Origin: Heterohyrax brucei
Lineage: Eukaryota > Chordata > Mammalia > Hyracoidea > Procaviidae
DNA length: 64,000 bases
NCBI GenBank assembly: GCA_028571685.1
Contig: CM053154.1
Coordinates: forward strand, 15,904,001-15,968,000
Direction of reading: 5' to 3'
Shown: positions 22,101-29,430 of the stretch, in pieces
How the letters are laid out: each line of letters begins with the position of its first letter
Numbering within the stretch: position 1 is the stretch's first letter
Position numbers and translations under genes: made by a program
The notes under the pieces: model-generated
What the model saw: the letters and a program-made list of their open reading frames with translations, nothing else
Told to the model about the DNA's origin: nothing
Database searches by the model: none

Positions 22101-23631
22101 GCTGAATATGTATTTTACCCTGATGGCATAGTGGTTTAAGTGCTACAGCTGCTAACCAGAAGATCAACAGTTCAAACCTGTCAGGTGCTCCTTGGAAACT
22201 GTATGAAGCAGTTCTACTCTTTCCACAGGGTCACTATGAATTGGAATCAACTCGACAGCAGGGGGTTTTTTTGTTCGTTTTGGTTTTGGTCTGTCCCCAC
22301 CCACAGCAGGCCTTCCTTGTGTTAATACTTACAGGATGTCATTAGCTTCCTAACTATATACTCCTCCCATCTTATCACAGCTGGAAGAGATTCTCCTAAA
22401 ACTGCTTTTATTACACCTTCCTGTATCAAAAACCTGCAATGGGTTCCTCTGATACCAGGTATCAGCCTTGCTTTTAGCTAGCTTTCTCTCCCAACATGCC
22501 TTACGCATTTGTGCCTTCTCCCTTTCATTCATATCCTCCCCTTACCCCAACGTTTTTCTCCTATTATCTATGCTTCTCCAAAAATCTCCCCACCCTTCAA
22601 AATCCTCCTTCAGAAGAAGCCACCAGGTTTTCTTGCTTCTAGTTCAAGTAACACTCTTCACAAATACTGCAAACAAGTGAACAAGTTAGCTGAAAAGGAT
22701 GGCCTTCTGTGACACATCATATCAAAAATGTGGCACAGGATTGAAAATTAAAAAGCAGAAACTCATTGGAAAGTTATATTCAACAGTTAACATCAACATG
22801 GCATGCATCTTATTTATTATTCAAAATTTATGTATTACACCAACTACGTACTGGCCAACTACTTTTCCAACAGCATTACGACTTTTAACATCTCCAAAAT
22901 GGACAATGAACTGTTCATTACCTATATCATTACTTAAGCTCTTTCTTTAGGACAAGTTAGAATTTGAACTGAAGCTGTCATTGGATTCAGACTTTTAAAT
23001 ATTACCAAACAACACGGAACTACAGCAACCAGCAGAGAAACAAGAGTGCCTCTTATATGAAGGACAAGTAGCTAATAAGGGAAATATTCTTAAAAGGTCA
23101 AGTTAAACCACACTTTTTCAAGTGCTAATCAGCATGCTCTCCATGGTCAATACCTTAGATTCCAATTTGCTTTTCTCTTCATTCAGTTGCTCTGTTGCTT
23201 TCTCAATTTGTTCACGACATCTGATTGTTTCTGACCTCACTGTAATATAAACTACATCCTTCAACACATCAATCCCAACCCAAATCAAATCCATTGCCAT
23301 CAGGTTAAGTGTGACTCATAAATGTATCAATCTTCTAAAAAAAAAAAATCCCCTTTTTCGTAGCATGGGCAAGGCACATCCCAGCTTTCTCTCTCACAGT
23401 GGAAAACAAACTCCCCCAGCTGCTGAGACCACGCCCCAGCTGCTGCGACCACGCCCCAGCTGCTCCGACCACGCCCCAGCTGCTCCGACCACGCCCCCAG
23501 CTGCTCTAACTAGAGATGAAAGGCCCCACGCACACCAACAGCAATACCCTACCTTCTCTGATCAAGCGACGATTCTCCTCAGCCTGATGCTCACTGAAAA
23601 TGATGTGCTGAAACAAGGACTCTAAACTCAT
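967..23631 (-). CDS. CCDC172: CCDC172, 5' part of the gene (4 coding exons)
   Basis: Coiled-coil domain protein 172, also called tektin-2-binding protein 1, linked in rodents to the sperm flagellum midpiece. Joined minus-strand exons 23631-23553, 23239-23154, 1873-1757 and 1132-967 give one open frame of about 149 residues starting [12 protein letters not shown]. All visible junctions are GT/AG and phases fit (79 nt, 86 nt, 117 nt, 166 nt). The product is highly charged and heptad-like, rich in K, E and L, without signal peptide or membrane segment, as expected for a coiled coil. The human protein is about 258 residues (from memory), so roughly the C-terminal 40% lies beyond the left edge. 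Identity rests on recalled similarity along all four exons and on matching exon phases. No frameshift or stop is seen in the exons, so the gene looks intact here. Intron 2 is unusually long, about 21 kb, and filled with transposons. Confidence 0.9.
1133..1756. other. CCDC172 intron 3
   Basis: AT-rich intron between exons 3 and 4. I see no repeat family or RNA gene in it. Confidence 0.8.
1757..1873 (-). CDS. CCDC172: CCDC172 exon 3
   Basis: A 117-nt exon (39 codons, phase 0 at both ends) with acceptor ..CTTTCAG and donor TTC|GTAAGT on the minus strand. It encodes [16 protein letters not shown]...RNMLLQTF, a leucine-rich coiled coil. It is too short and lacks an ATG early enough to stand out as an ORF, so it is easily missed. 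A polypurine/polypyrimidine run flanks the acceptor. Confidence 0.92.
2157..2340 (+). mobile_element. AfroSINE-family element (long variant, degraded)
   Basis: Contains the 'gttgctactgagttgattttgattca' type segment in degraded form, then 'gggttttcttggctgtaatc', 'gattaccaggctttttcttc' and a terminal 'cacctggggacc', the hallmarks of the longer afrotherian SINE variant. Located in CCDC172 intron 2. Confidence 0.65.
2341..3420. other. Intronic DNA, no recognised gene
   Basis: AT-rich intron 2 sequence with a poly(A) run at 3062-3080. ORFs of 88-146 codons here overlap each other on both strands and show no motif I recognise. A cleaner, less repetitive block at 2640-2870 might be conserved but cannot be judged here. 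Confidence 0.5.
3421..3484 (-). mobile_element. RTE 3'-end fragment
   Basis: Begins with TTG repeats and continues 'taggtgccatcgagcgactcacagc..atgcacaac', the antisense of the RTE LINE 3' tail found in fuller copies at 13932 and 42180. Only about 60 bases are present. Confidence 0.6.
3490..3620 (-). repeat. MIR relic
   Basis: Antisense MIR wording: 'aatgaggcccagagagttaaatgcc' followed by 'aacccaggacaaatatccaggtcttctga', in degraded form. Old mammal-wide SINE. Confidence 0.55.
3621..4530. other. Intronic DNA, no recognised gene
   Basis: AT-rich. Holds a poly(A) run at 3667-3682 and a roughly 30-base AfroSINE 3' stub at about 3767-3795 ('ccgactcagcggcacttggc'). Nothing else recognised. Confidence 0.5.
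4531..4730 (+). mobile_element. AfroSINE-family element (long variant)
   Basis: Starts near 'gctatcaagttgattc', continues 'acaggattttcaatgggtac', 'agatctccaggcctttcttt' and ends 'ggcaccatacagggactcc'. Same layout as copies at 11171, 31582 and 46462. Confidence 0.7.
4966..5128 (-). mobile_element. AfroSINE, antisense
   Basis: Antisense copy: 'caagtcgattccaactctta', 'gcagaactgccccatagagt', 'ggccatcacagtctcc' at the tRNA-head end. Related to the sense copy beginning at 5377. Confidence 0.75.
5377..5530 (+). mobile_element. AfroSINE
   Basis: tRNA-like head 'ctggtggtgtagtggttaag' (A box) and 'gctaaccaaaa', then 'ctcctt', 'tgtcctatagggtgctgagt' and 'gactcaacagcaaagggtt'. It abuts the mariner element on its right. 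Confidence 0.85.
6261..7206 (+). pseudogene. L1 ORF2 C-terminal fragment (broken)
   Basis: Starts with a '[19 protein letters not shown]'-type ORF2 segment, has stops and frameshifts near 6400-6515, then an open stretch 6515-6904 with the L1 C-terminal cysteine motif ([18 protein letters not shown]), and 6952-7206 ending at the ORF2 stop. No reverse transcriptase domain remains, so it is not functional. Confidence 0.88.
7207..8205 (+). other. L1 3' UTR with a recurrent open frame
   Basis: About 1 kb of G+A-rich L1 3' UTR including a G-rich run at 7438-7450 and 'ggagaggaggggaaaggaga' tracts. It contains an open frame 7526-7828 whose last 70 or so codons recur in the copy at 61755-62051 (minus). 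Whether this frame is translated is unknown. Confidence 0.75.
8741..9847. other. Intronic DNA, no recognised gene
   Basis: AT-rich, with a short C-run at 8944-8955 and an AfroSINE 3' stub near 9718-9755 ('actcaatggcactgggc'). Short ORFs here show no motif I recognise. Confidence 0.5.
9848..10020 (+). mobile_element. AfroSINE
   Basis: 'aaaccctggtggtatagtac' head, 'ctccttggaaactcta', 'tagggttgctataagtcaga' and a T-rich tail at 10005-10017. Confidence 0.85.
10036..10197 (+). mobile_element. AfroSINE
   Basis: Head 'ctggtggtgtagtgggttaa', 'gctaaccaaaaggtcagcag', 'ctccttggaaactccatgga' and 'gacccaactcgatggcagtt'. Direct neighbour of the copy at 9848, same orientation. Confidence 0.85.
10261..10404 (-). 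mobile_element. AfroSINE, antisense
   Basis: 'gggtttccaaggagcagctg', 'ggccttgaactctaagtgtc', 'ttagcagccaggcttttaac' and 'accaccaggttcc' read as the antisense of the SINE head. Third copy in an SINE cluster. Confidence 0.8.
10590..11110 (+). mobile_element. L1 ORF2 fragment
   Basis: L1 reverse-transcriptase-region wording on the plus strand: 'gttagaaataagttcagtaa', 'gcaatctcaattaaaactct' and 'ttgacaaagctcctcaaatt'. Indels and stops break the frame. Probably an old L1 segment; the ends are not sharply defined. Confidence 0.65.
11134..11159. repeat. (CA)n microsatellite
   Basis: About 12 CA dinucleotides, ending in one CG interruption. Confidence 0.9.
11171..11377 (+). mobile_element. AfroSINE-family element (long variant)
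   Basis: 'gatgctattgagccaatttt', 'ttttctaggctataacctgc', 'ttaccaggacttctccctta', 'gcagttagcagctgagttct' and terminal 'gccaccagggctcc'. Confidence 0.75.
11378..12160. other. Intronic DNA, no recognised gene
   Basis: AT-rich. A T-rich block at 11620-11830 gives a hydrophobic 72-codon ORF that I take as chance composition. Confidence 0.5.
12161..12290 (-). mobile_element. Partial LTR (same family as 44733 and 54198)
   Basis: Antisense LTR end: 'tgtctgaagtgtctagtact', 'ggctttaacaaacagaactt' and 'tattttctctcagttttgga' mirror the 3' ends of the full LTRs at 44733-45247 and 54198-54701. Homology stops near 12290. Confidence 0.65.
12291..13689. other. Intronic DNA, possible old repeat
   Basis: The 12780-13240 part is purine-rich with 'ggtaggtgagcagtcc' and 'aatgagttagagggtgaggg' wording that resembles an old dispersed repeat also suggested at 57170-58020. 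No gene is recognised; the 141-codon minus ORF at 13302-13727 has no known motif. Confidence 0.4.
13932..14878 (-). mobile_element. RTE LINE 3' part, inserted in the L1
   Basis: Antisense RTE: 3' tail 'gttgttaggtaccatcgagt' at left, then ORF C-terminal and reverse-transcriptase part up to 'agtgcaattac'. A 10-bp TSD, ttactagtta, lies at 13922-13931 and 14879-14888. 5'-truncated. The encoded frame is full of stops. Confidence 0.9.
15720..15731. repeat. G-run within the LTR
   Basis: A run of about 12 guanines inside the LTR, likely expanded by slippage. Confidence 0.8.
16021..16150 (-). mobile_element. AfroSINE, antisense, inside the LTR
   Basis: 'gccaagtgctgttgagtcgg', 'tacgactcatggcgacccta', 'aaggagcgcctggtggattc' and 'ccttgtggttagcagtag'. 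The tRNA-head end is cut off. Fairly undiverged compared with neighbours, so probably a younger insertion. Confidence 0.85.
17012..17210 (-). mobile_element. Chimeric AfroSINE / L1 3' UTR insertion
   Basis: The antisense AfroSINE (17008-17155) is directly fused to a 55-bp antisense L1 3'-UTR piece (17156-17210, 'accagtaggacagcctccta'), the complement of wording at 33150-33172. The whole unit is bracketed by a 13-bp TSD, tcaacaatgggta, at 16999-17011 and 17211-17223, so both parts arrived together. Template switching during reverse transcription is the likely cause. Confidence 0.8.
17645..17991 (+). mobile_element. RTE LINE 3' fragment
   Basis: Sense RTE: 'gaatattaaatatactatgg', 'gtacagccagaatgttcctt', 'aaatggactgacacagtgag' and 'cagcacctaacaattgtt' at the 3' end. 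A possible diverged TSD is taaaacttga near 17630 versus taaaagttag near 17991. Inserted in the old L1. Confidence 0.8.
18091..19680. other. Intronic DNA, no recognised gene
   Basis: Poly(A) at 18114-18132, then AT-rich sequence without a family I recognise. A possible conserved non-coding block around 19200-19500 has few repeats but cannot be tested here. Confidence 0.5.
19690..20310 (+). pseudogene. Tc1/mariner-type transposase relic (second family)
   Basis: Plus-strand pieces in order match a transposase: an HTH-like '[15 protein letters not shown]' near 19818, '[12 protein letters not shown]' block, a degraded 'F.SDE.HF.LNG.VNKQN' block around 19985-20045, '[19 protein letters not shown]' (20080 on) and '[23 protein letters not shown]' split here as [15 protein letters not shown]. 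It then ends before the last catalytic acidic residue. Several frameshifts and stops make it inactive. It is unlike the mariner at 5546 and resembles transposases best known from arthropods. Ends are not defined; 'aggacacccttgttg' at 20364 may be near the right terminus. Confidence 0.6.
20311..21150. other. Intronic DNA with a MIR relic
   Basis: 'ctgttcctctgcgttctcag ... ctgtaatgatggtacctcaa ... aaatgctcaacaaatgtttg' at 20700-20790 is a plus-strand MIR relic. The rest is AT-rich without recognised elements. Confidence 0.5.
21160..21930 (+). repeat. Unclassified retroelement or LTR-like repeat
   Basis: GC-balanced block unlike its AT-rich surroundings, ending with 'ttccctaataaactccataa' (a polyadenylation signal) then 'actgtctgtgacttgtgtgt ggcc', the layout of an R/U5 region. 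It contains two direct near-repeats around 21515-21550 and 21610-21660 ('ggcttcctgtcccacagagt' versus 'gacttcctagcccacagagc'). ORFs on both strands look incidental. I think it is an afrotherian LTR-type repeat, but I cannot name it. Confidence 0.45.
22115..22290 (+). mobile_element. AfroSINE
   Basis: 'accctgatggcatagtggtt', 'gctgctaaccagaagatcaa', 'ctccttggaaactgtatgaa' and 'ggaatcaactcgacagcagg', followed by a T/G-rich tail. Confidence 0.88.
22350..22660 (+). repeat. L2-like LINE relic
   Basis: Pyrimidine-rich, with 'aacctgcaatgggttcctct' and 'cacccttcaaaatcctcctt cagaagaagcc' type phrases split across 22590-22625, matching the usual L2 3' end order. Confidence 0.5.
22661..23153. other. CCDC172 intron 2, proximal part
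   Basis: AT-rich, no repeat recognised. Lies just downstream of the exon 2 donor in the transcript direction. Confidence 0.6.
23154..23239 (-). CDS. CCDC172: CCDC172 exon 2
   Basis: Acceptor ..TTATATTACAG and donor AAG|GTATTG are read on the minus strand. The 86-nt exon completes the split Val codon and encodes [15 protein letters not shown], ending in phase 0. This is an amphipathic coiled-coil segment, and the frame continues exactly into exon 3 (VQQWSEKS). Confidence 0.92.
23276..23322 (-). mobile_element. AfroSINE 3' fragment, antisense
   Basis: 'caaatccattgccatcaggt taagtgtgactcata' matches the antisense AfroSINE 3' end. It lies 36 bp upstream of the exon 2 acceptor on the transcript strand. 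Confidence 0.6.
23413..23508. repeat. 20-bp GC-rich minisatellite in CCDC172 intron 1
   Basis: Nearly five tandem units with 20-bp spacing (CAGCTGCT at 23417, 23437, 23457, 23477, 23498). Each holds an E-box-like CAGCTG and a CCACGCCC motif, the core of a KLF/Sp-type site when read on the other strand. Units differ at one or two bases (GAGACC, GCGACC, CCGACC). It lies in intron 1, within 140 bp of the exon 1 donor, so it may act in promoter-proximal regulation; that is inference. Confidence 0.85.
23553..23631 (-). CDS. CCDC172: CCDC172 exon 1, coding part
   Basis: The start codon is at 23631-23629, with G at position -3. Twenty-six codons follow plus one base, ending ..RRLIRE, then donor GTAGGG read on the minus strand at 23552 downward. 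The split codon G|TG joins to exon 2 as Val. The start matches the N-terminus of mammalian CCDC172. The exon lies on the downstream edge of a CpG-rich island, consistent with a promoter just to the right. Confidence 0.92.
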
Positions 23632-23639
23632 CTCAGGCC

Positions 23640-24340
23640 CAGGCTCCTGTGGATCCATTTTGGCCGTTCACTGTTTTATTAGAAGCTGTGAATCCTGCAC
23701 AATAAAGCAGGATTATTCTAGAACTAGTCCCAGATCGGCCTCCATCCCCCTGACTACCCTCCCACACCCAGGAGCTGGCCTCCGGGGCCCTGGGGGCGCG
23801 ACAGGGCCGGGGAGCAGCGGCTGTGACCCCAGCCCAGCTCAGGGCATTCTCTTCTCGGCTCGCCACGTCTGGCTCCTCGCCCCTCACCCTCGGCTAGCTG
23901 GCCATTCTCGCTGCCTTTGTTTCCCCTGTTAGTCTACAAACCCGGTTCTTTTTCCCTCAAATCCTGAGTCCACTTGGGACAACCGTGTTCACTCTGCCTT
24001 TTTCCTCTCTGAGAAGGCCGCTCCCCGCTCCGCGTTTGGCTTTTTGTCCCAGAGCGAAGTCAAAATGGAGACCTCGGGCTTCGGCTTCCTAATGGTCTGG
24101 GAGGCCCCCTTTCTGTGATTAAGCCTTTTCCTCTCAACCCCTCTCTTTTTAGGGATAAACTCGTCAGAGAGCTCTGTCTCTCAGCCAACGGTGTACTTGC
24201 CACAACCAGTCTGGGAGGAAAGCTTCCCAGAGGCCACCGGCAGTGCCCCTCAGCCAGGCGTACAAAGAACGAACTTCCGCTACGGTGTCCCGTTGGGCCC
24301 AGGCTACCTCAGGGGCGGTTTCCGACGGGCCCGGAAGCTG
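23640..24340 (-). promoter_or_regulatory. CpG-rich island, probable CCDC172 promoter
   Basis: This stretch is clearly richer in G+C and CpG than the AT-rich surroundings, densest around 23780-23830 and 24010-24340, and sits immediately upstream of the CCDC172 start codon. No TATA box is evident at a fixed distance, as is common for CpG promoters. ORFs here on either strand look like chance products of GC richness. The transcription start is not determined by sequence alone. An AfroSINE begins at the upstream edge, about 24335. Confidence 0.6.
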
Positions 24341-24497
24341 GTGTGGTATAATGGTTAAGATCCACGGCTGCGAACCTAAAGGTCAGCTGTTCGAATCTTC
24401 CCGGTGCTCCCAGACTAGGGAGTTCTACTCTGTCCTACAGGGTCGCTATGAGTCAGGAGCAACTTGATGGCAGTGGGCTTGGCTTTTTTTGGTTTAT
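24335..24497 (+). mobile_element. AfroSINE at the CpG island edge
   Basis: Well preserved: 'ctggtgtggtataatggtta' (A box), 'agctgttcgaatcttcccgg' (B box), 'gggtcgctatgagtcaggag' and 'cttgatggcagtgggcttgg'. Its intact promoter boxes and position right beside the island make it the SINE most likely to touch CCDC172 regulation. Confidence 0.9.
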
Positions 24498-25289
24498 GGA
24501 ACTCCCTAAACTCTCAGGTCTTATTTACAGTTGGGGTGATTTGTCTCTGTTGTTCAAAGACCCAGTATTATGAAGTATAGAATACCTGTGATTCTAAATA
24601 TAAACTTTTACAAAGTCTTATCCTTTGAATATGGCAAAGGCTGCTATAAATGTACAATGCCTGACATTCTACCTTAATCATTCCCTCATAATCAGGGCAT
24701 ATCTTTTTTGTCTGCTTTAAAATTAATCACTGCCTTTTGTAATCAAGCTGCAGGAATATTAACACTTCGCTCCCTGCACAATATGTGTCAGAGACCAAAG
24801 TGGTTGCTAATTAAAGCTTAAACATGAAAGGCACCTTTGGGACTTATACATGGGATTTTTTAAATTAAAAAATAAAATATTTTTCCTTTTAGTAGGTCAA
24901 AATATTGAGATTAGAATAAACATTTGATTCTGATTCTGAATGTTAAATTGACATTGGTTAAACTTTAAAAAGTATTTTCTAATTAGAATGTATTTGGAAG
25001 TAAAATAAGGAAGATGTACACTGTGCCACACCATCTATATAATATTTCATTAGTACTGCAGTATAGTATGATTGTTTATAACTTCTAACCTTTTCCAAAT
25101 TTCCATCGAGCCATATATGTATAAGTTGATTTTTAAACATTATTATAAGGGAACACATACTGAACACTAATGATACAGAAAAAAAATTACTCATAAGCAA
25201 ATATTAATGGCATTTGAGCTATTTCCAGGTAATATGCTCTCACCCTGCATTTTTCCTTTGTAAACTTAAAACGACTGTGAATGTATTAT
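24498..25289. other. Intergenic DNA, no recognised gene
   Basis: AT-rich and free of recognised repeats. Possible non-coding conservation is untested. Confidence 0.5.
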
Positions 25290-25500
25290 GATAACAATGG
25301 TATTTGTTGAGTGTTTTCCAAGTACTGTTCCAAACACTTTACATCCTTTTAAGATGGACTTTAGTATTGGTTTCATAGCATAGCTGAGGAAACTGAGGCA
25401 CAGAACAGTTAAGTCTTGCCCAGGTTGGATATCTACTATACAGAGTGAGCTCTGAACACGAGAAATCTATGATCAAGAGGCCCTGAATTCAATTTTGCTT
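25290..25500 (-). repeat. MIR relic
   Basis: 'tagctgaggaaactgaggca cagaacagttaagtcttgcc' type core at 25380-25425 is antisense MIR. Confidence 0.7.
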
Positions 25501-27120
25501 CTGTTTCTTTTTCCTTGAAATGCCTTATCCATTTCATTGAAAACTCTTCATCAAGACATTTTTGCAGCTTTATAATTCTCCATCACATGGATGCATGTGA
25601 AAAATTCAGGTACACAGGAATAAATGTGACTCTTCTACCTGTTCAAGGGTGAAAAACAAAGCTAACATTGTGATTTGAACTATTTTCTTTGAGCACTCAT
25701 TTGGAGGCTCATGAACTGTGCCACAGCTGCCATCAAAGGAAAGGGCTTCTAGAAGATAAATTATATTACTAGTTAATATCACTCCCTTCAGAATTATTTC
25801 CTATGGACTTGCACAGGGAGCATCCTCACAGGGAGGCTGGGTTTCCAAAGCATGCTGCTATTTAACATTCCAATTTTATTAGTTACACTCAAACTCACAT
25901 GTATTATTTAACATCCTCTCTCTGTTCTGAAACTTGGCAGTGAAACTTGGCCGGCCTTTAGGGACCCCAGTTGCTTGACTCACACAAGAGTGCTGAAGAG
26001 TGCTGCTGGGCATTTAGGAAAGGAGATGTGGGGTGAGATGGATTCTTCATTTTCCTATAGTCTTCTTCACACTCCAAAATAGTCGGTGATTTTAAACACA
26101 AAGCTAGAGTGTTCTAGAAGTACCACAACTATAGACATCAGCGGGGTTGTTTTTTTTTTTAATTTTGTTTCATTGACACAAACATGATTGTGCAAGTCCA
26201 CAACTCAAACTTCAAATGTTTTATAATAATGAATAAAAGAAACTTAACTTATTAAAATGATATTATCATGCAACTGGTTTTATTCATACATATTTCGTAG
26301 CATTAAGGCATTTTTCTTGTAGATCTACTTGCTGGTTACATTCTATGATGTTCAGAGAAAGAGTAGCATTACTTAAATTTATGCCAAATAAAAATGGTAT
26401 ATGATGTGATAAAACTTGGGCATACTATTTTCTGGAAACATATCGATCTTATAAGTCTAAAAGAAAAGAAATGATTCATTCAACAACTGTTTAATGATTC
26501 TCTGCTATTCACTCAGCAAATATTATTGAGTATCTCTTTTGTGCTATATTTGAGAAACAACAACAAGATTTAATAAAAACAGAACTACATAAAAAAGTGT
26601 TTTTCCTCCCCTGGATATTTCTAACCTCACTGGAGAATTATTATATTTTTCAGCATTTTGGCAACAGTATAAACAACTGCTTTCAGATGTTTCAACAGAT
26701 GTTCTTTAGAAAGAAAGCCAATTATTTGCATTATGATACCCACATATGATTCTCAGTTCTAAACTTTCCATCTGTACATGTTTCACTGAACTGCATAACT
26801 ATGAAATATAAAAGTTAAGATCACTTATTGTCTCTCAACCTCAGACTTTTGTTCATAATAACTCTAGCACCTGGGTTATTGCACAATCGATAATTGCTTT
26901 GCTAGAAGGCCTTCTATAAGACTATATTGTTCTTGTAATTTAAGATGCATTACTTCTCCTTTCTCAGATTGATGACATCCCTAAGTTCTAAACCAGGCTT
27001 GCAAATACCCACTAGCCCAGAGCGTATACACTGCAATGGTAAGAAGAAAAGTAATTCATTTATTTTATGTTTTACTTGGGGCATCTGCCAAAAAGAATTA
27101 AAAAAAAAAATTATGTGGGT
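25501..27120. other. Intergenic DNA, no recognised gene
   Basis: AT-rich, with a poly(T) run at 26150-26160. No family or gene recognised. Confidence 0.5.
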
Positions 27121-27280
27121 TCAACTAAGTTTAACAATCATTTATTGAGTATCTACTAAGTGTAAAAGTCTCTGCCAGGTGCTATGGGGGATACAAAGTC
27201 AAAAGTGGTACAGGCCTTGCCTTCCTGGAGGTCATAGTCTGTTACATGGAACACAGCATACACAGATAACTCCTAGGCAG
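27121..27280. repeat. Old mammal-wide repeat, type unsure
   Basis: 'tttattgagtatctactaag ... ctctgccaggtgctatgggg gatacaaagtc' is the style of an ancient interspersed repeat. Weaker echoes occur at 29955-30060 and 31915-32030. Confidence 0.4.
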
Positions 27281-27599
27281 GCTATGTGTACTAGAACTTC
27301 AACAGTGGGCTATGGGAATATAGCAGAGGGGAATAAAGCTCACAAGGGTGATCTGGAAGACTTATTAGCAGGGAATAGTGTATGAGATTAGTTTTTCTTA
27401 AGGGCGATGGGACTTTAAAAGGCAGAGAGTAAGGGAAAAAGATGGGGTAGAATGTTAGGGTAGGCCCATATTTGGAGGGTGTTGAACTTTTTCATGTATT
27501 TGATGGAAGATCAGGTAATGTTTTCAAGCAAGTGAGTGCTGATCAGAGTTGCTTTATGCATTCAATTCTTGGCAGCAGGTTAGAAACACTAAAAAGGAA

Positions 27600-27860
27600 G
27601 ATATTAACAGCTAATGTATTGAATAGCTTTCTGTGTGCCAATCACCATCTGAGACCTTGTCTTGCATTAATTTAATCCACACAACAACCCTATGAGATTG
27701 ATGTTTTGTTTATCTCCACTTTACAGTTGGGCAACTGAAGCAGCGAGAGGTTAAGTAACTTGTCCAAGGTCAATACAGTAGCCAGGAAGCTGCAGCATCA
27801 CAAGTTGAATCCTAATAGTCTGGTGCTAGAAAGCCCATCCTTAACTACTTCCTTTTGTCA
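27600..27860 (-). repeat. MIR relic
   Basis: 'ctccactttacagttgggca', 'gagaggttaagtaacttgtc' and 'caaggtcaatacagtagcca' give an unmistakable antisense MIR core. Confidence 0.8.
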
Positions 27861-28561
27861 CCTCTGAAAACTAGAGGCTGGAGGAGTTAAGACTGTGTGG
27901 CAGCTCTAGTTTCATTTCAAGGCAGATGAAATTCTTAAACAATGCTTATCACCAACAAATTAATATCTTTTCTGAAGACACCTTCAGACATCTCAGACTT
28001 CCAGAATTTGGATTAGGAATGCAAAGCATCTGTAAGAAATTAAAATCAAATGTGATCTAAAGGAAAATAATTCAGAATGCTTATTTAACTATTTACATAT
28101 CTAATATGTAAAACTAAATATGAAATTTACACAGACCTTAAAACATAAGTTACATAAAGTAAACTATGGCTTTGAAGAAGTGAAATAAGACTGATTTACT
28201 TCTATTACAATTAAAGCATTCTTAGTGGTTTAAGTGACTTTAGAAGCATCCTGCACAATTCTATTTTTTTGGTAAGTGTTAACCCTTAGGCCAGGGATAT
28301 GTTGCTTTTCCCAACACTGCACAGGCAGTTAATATTGCAGCTATGTCTAGAACCTCCTTCTAATTTTTTTCCTACGCCGGTGAAAGACCCTTTTGTTCAC
28401 CAGGGGTTTTCAACCACTTCACCTAAAGCTACTCCTCTTTTATTTGCTTTCTAAATTGAATTTTGTAGTAAGAATTTGAAAAAGGGTAAAACAACTGGAA
28501 TGAAGGACTAGTCTGGAGCAATTCATCTGCTACAGAAATCCTACCCAATTAGGAAGATGCT
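27861..28561. other. Intergenic DNA, no recognised gene
   Basis: AT-rich unique-looking sequence. Confidence 0.5.
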
Positions 28562-28569
28562 ACTTAGAT

Positions 28570-28950
28570 GCATGTTGTTGTCGTCCGTTACCGTGGTGAC
28601 CACTCTGCCGCATGGTGACCCCATGTTCAACAGAACAACAAAAATGGCCTCATGCCGTCTTTACTCAAGTCCATCATTGTAGCCACTGTGCATTTTGCAC
28701 GACTTTCAGCCAAGGAGTCTCGTCTTCTGGCACTGTGTTGGGCAATATTATGCTGTGATTCACAAGATTCTCATTGGCTAATTTCTGGCGGTGTGTTTCT
28801 AGGTCTTCCTAGTCAGTCTTAATTCGGAAGCTCCAATGAAGCCTATCCATCATGGGTCACCCTGGTATTTAGAATATCAGCCACCGAAATTCCCACATTG
28901 AAGTAACATGGAAGCAGTCACAGTAGGACAAACTGACAGATGGGTGGTGG
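28570..28950 (-). mobile_element. Internally deleted RTE derivative
   Basis: The left end is the RTE 3' tail ('gttgttgtcgtccgttaccg'); the right end is the RTE 5' end ('cctagtcagtcttaattcgg' to 'ggacaaactgacaga', as in 36870-37005). The entire coding body is missing. An 8-bp TSD, acttagat, lies at 28562-28569 and 28951-28958. About 380 bp, so a SINE-like non-autonomous unit. Confidence 0.82.
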
Positions 28951-29045
28951 ACTTAGATAGACAGACAGACGGATAGGCAGATGGACAAGCGGGTAGGTGG
29001 ATGGATGGGTGGATAGATAGGTCCATAGATATATATACATACACA
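28951..29045. repeat. Tetranucleotide-rich simple repeat
   Basis: Degenerate TAGA/CAGA, GGAT and TGGG units grading into TATACATA at 29030-29045. Starts exactly at the 5' end of the RTE derivative. Confidence 0.85.
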
Positions 29046-29430
29046 CAAGTAAATACGAGAAAACAGTGTATATAAGTGTAAAGGCTTAAAGGTGTCAGTT
29101 TTTTTTCAAACGTGTATACTTCAAAGGTAGAAATGAAAGTGAATTCTTCATTTTTAATTACTGATTAAGTAAAGCTACCTTTTTTCTTTGGTGGTGAGAT
29201 ATATTAGATGAAGAAATTTCACAAATACATTAGTAGTTATTAAACGTTAAAATCTTTAGGTGAAAAAAAGCTGCAATGTGGCTTGTGAGTATGGATTTTC
29301 ACGTTTTTCAGAGTCCATAACCCAAGTGCAGTGCCTGGGAAGGCTGCTGCAGGTATCCTACCCAAGAGATTAGCCTGCCAGCCCCAGAAAACAAAAGCAA
29401 AAGAAAGTGTGAAAACCACTGTTTACCATG

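Noticed and set aside
23413-23508. CRISPR-like repeat array
   Set aside because: Direct tandem units without spacers, in a vertebrate intron; it is a minisatellite.
23633-23932. Proline/alanine/glycine-rich ORFs on both strands
   Set aside because: They overlap each other in the CpG island and reflect GC content. The real start codon is at 23631-23629 in another frame.
28586-28600. X-box-like gttaccgtggtgac
   Set aside because: Lies within the RTE 3' tail and is best explained as a diverged repeat sequence.
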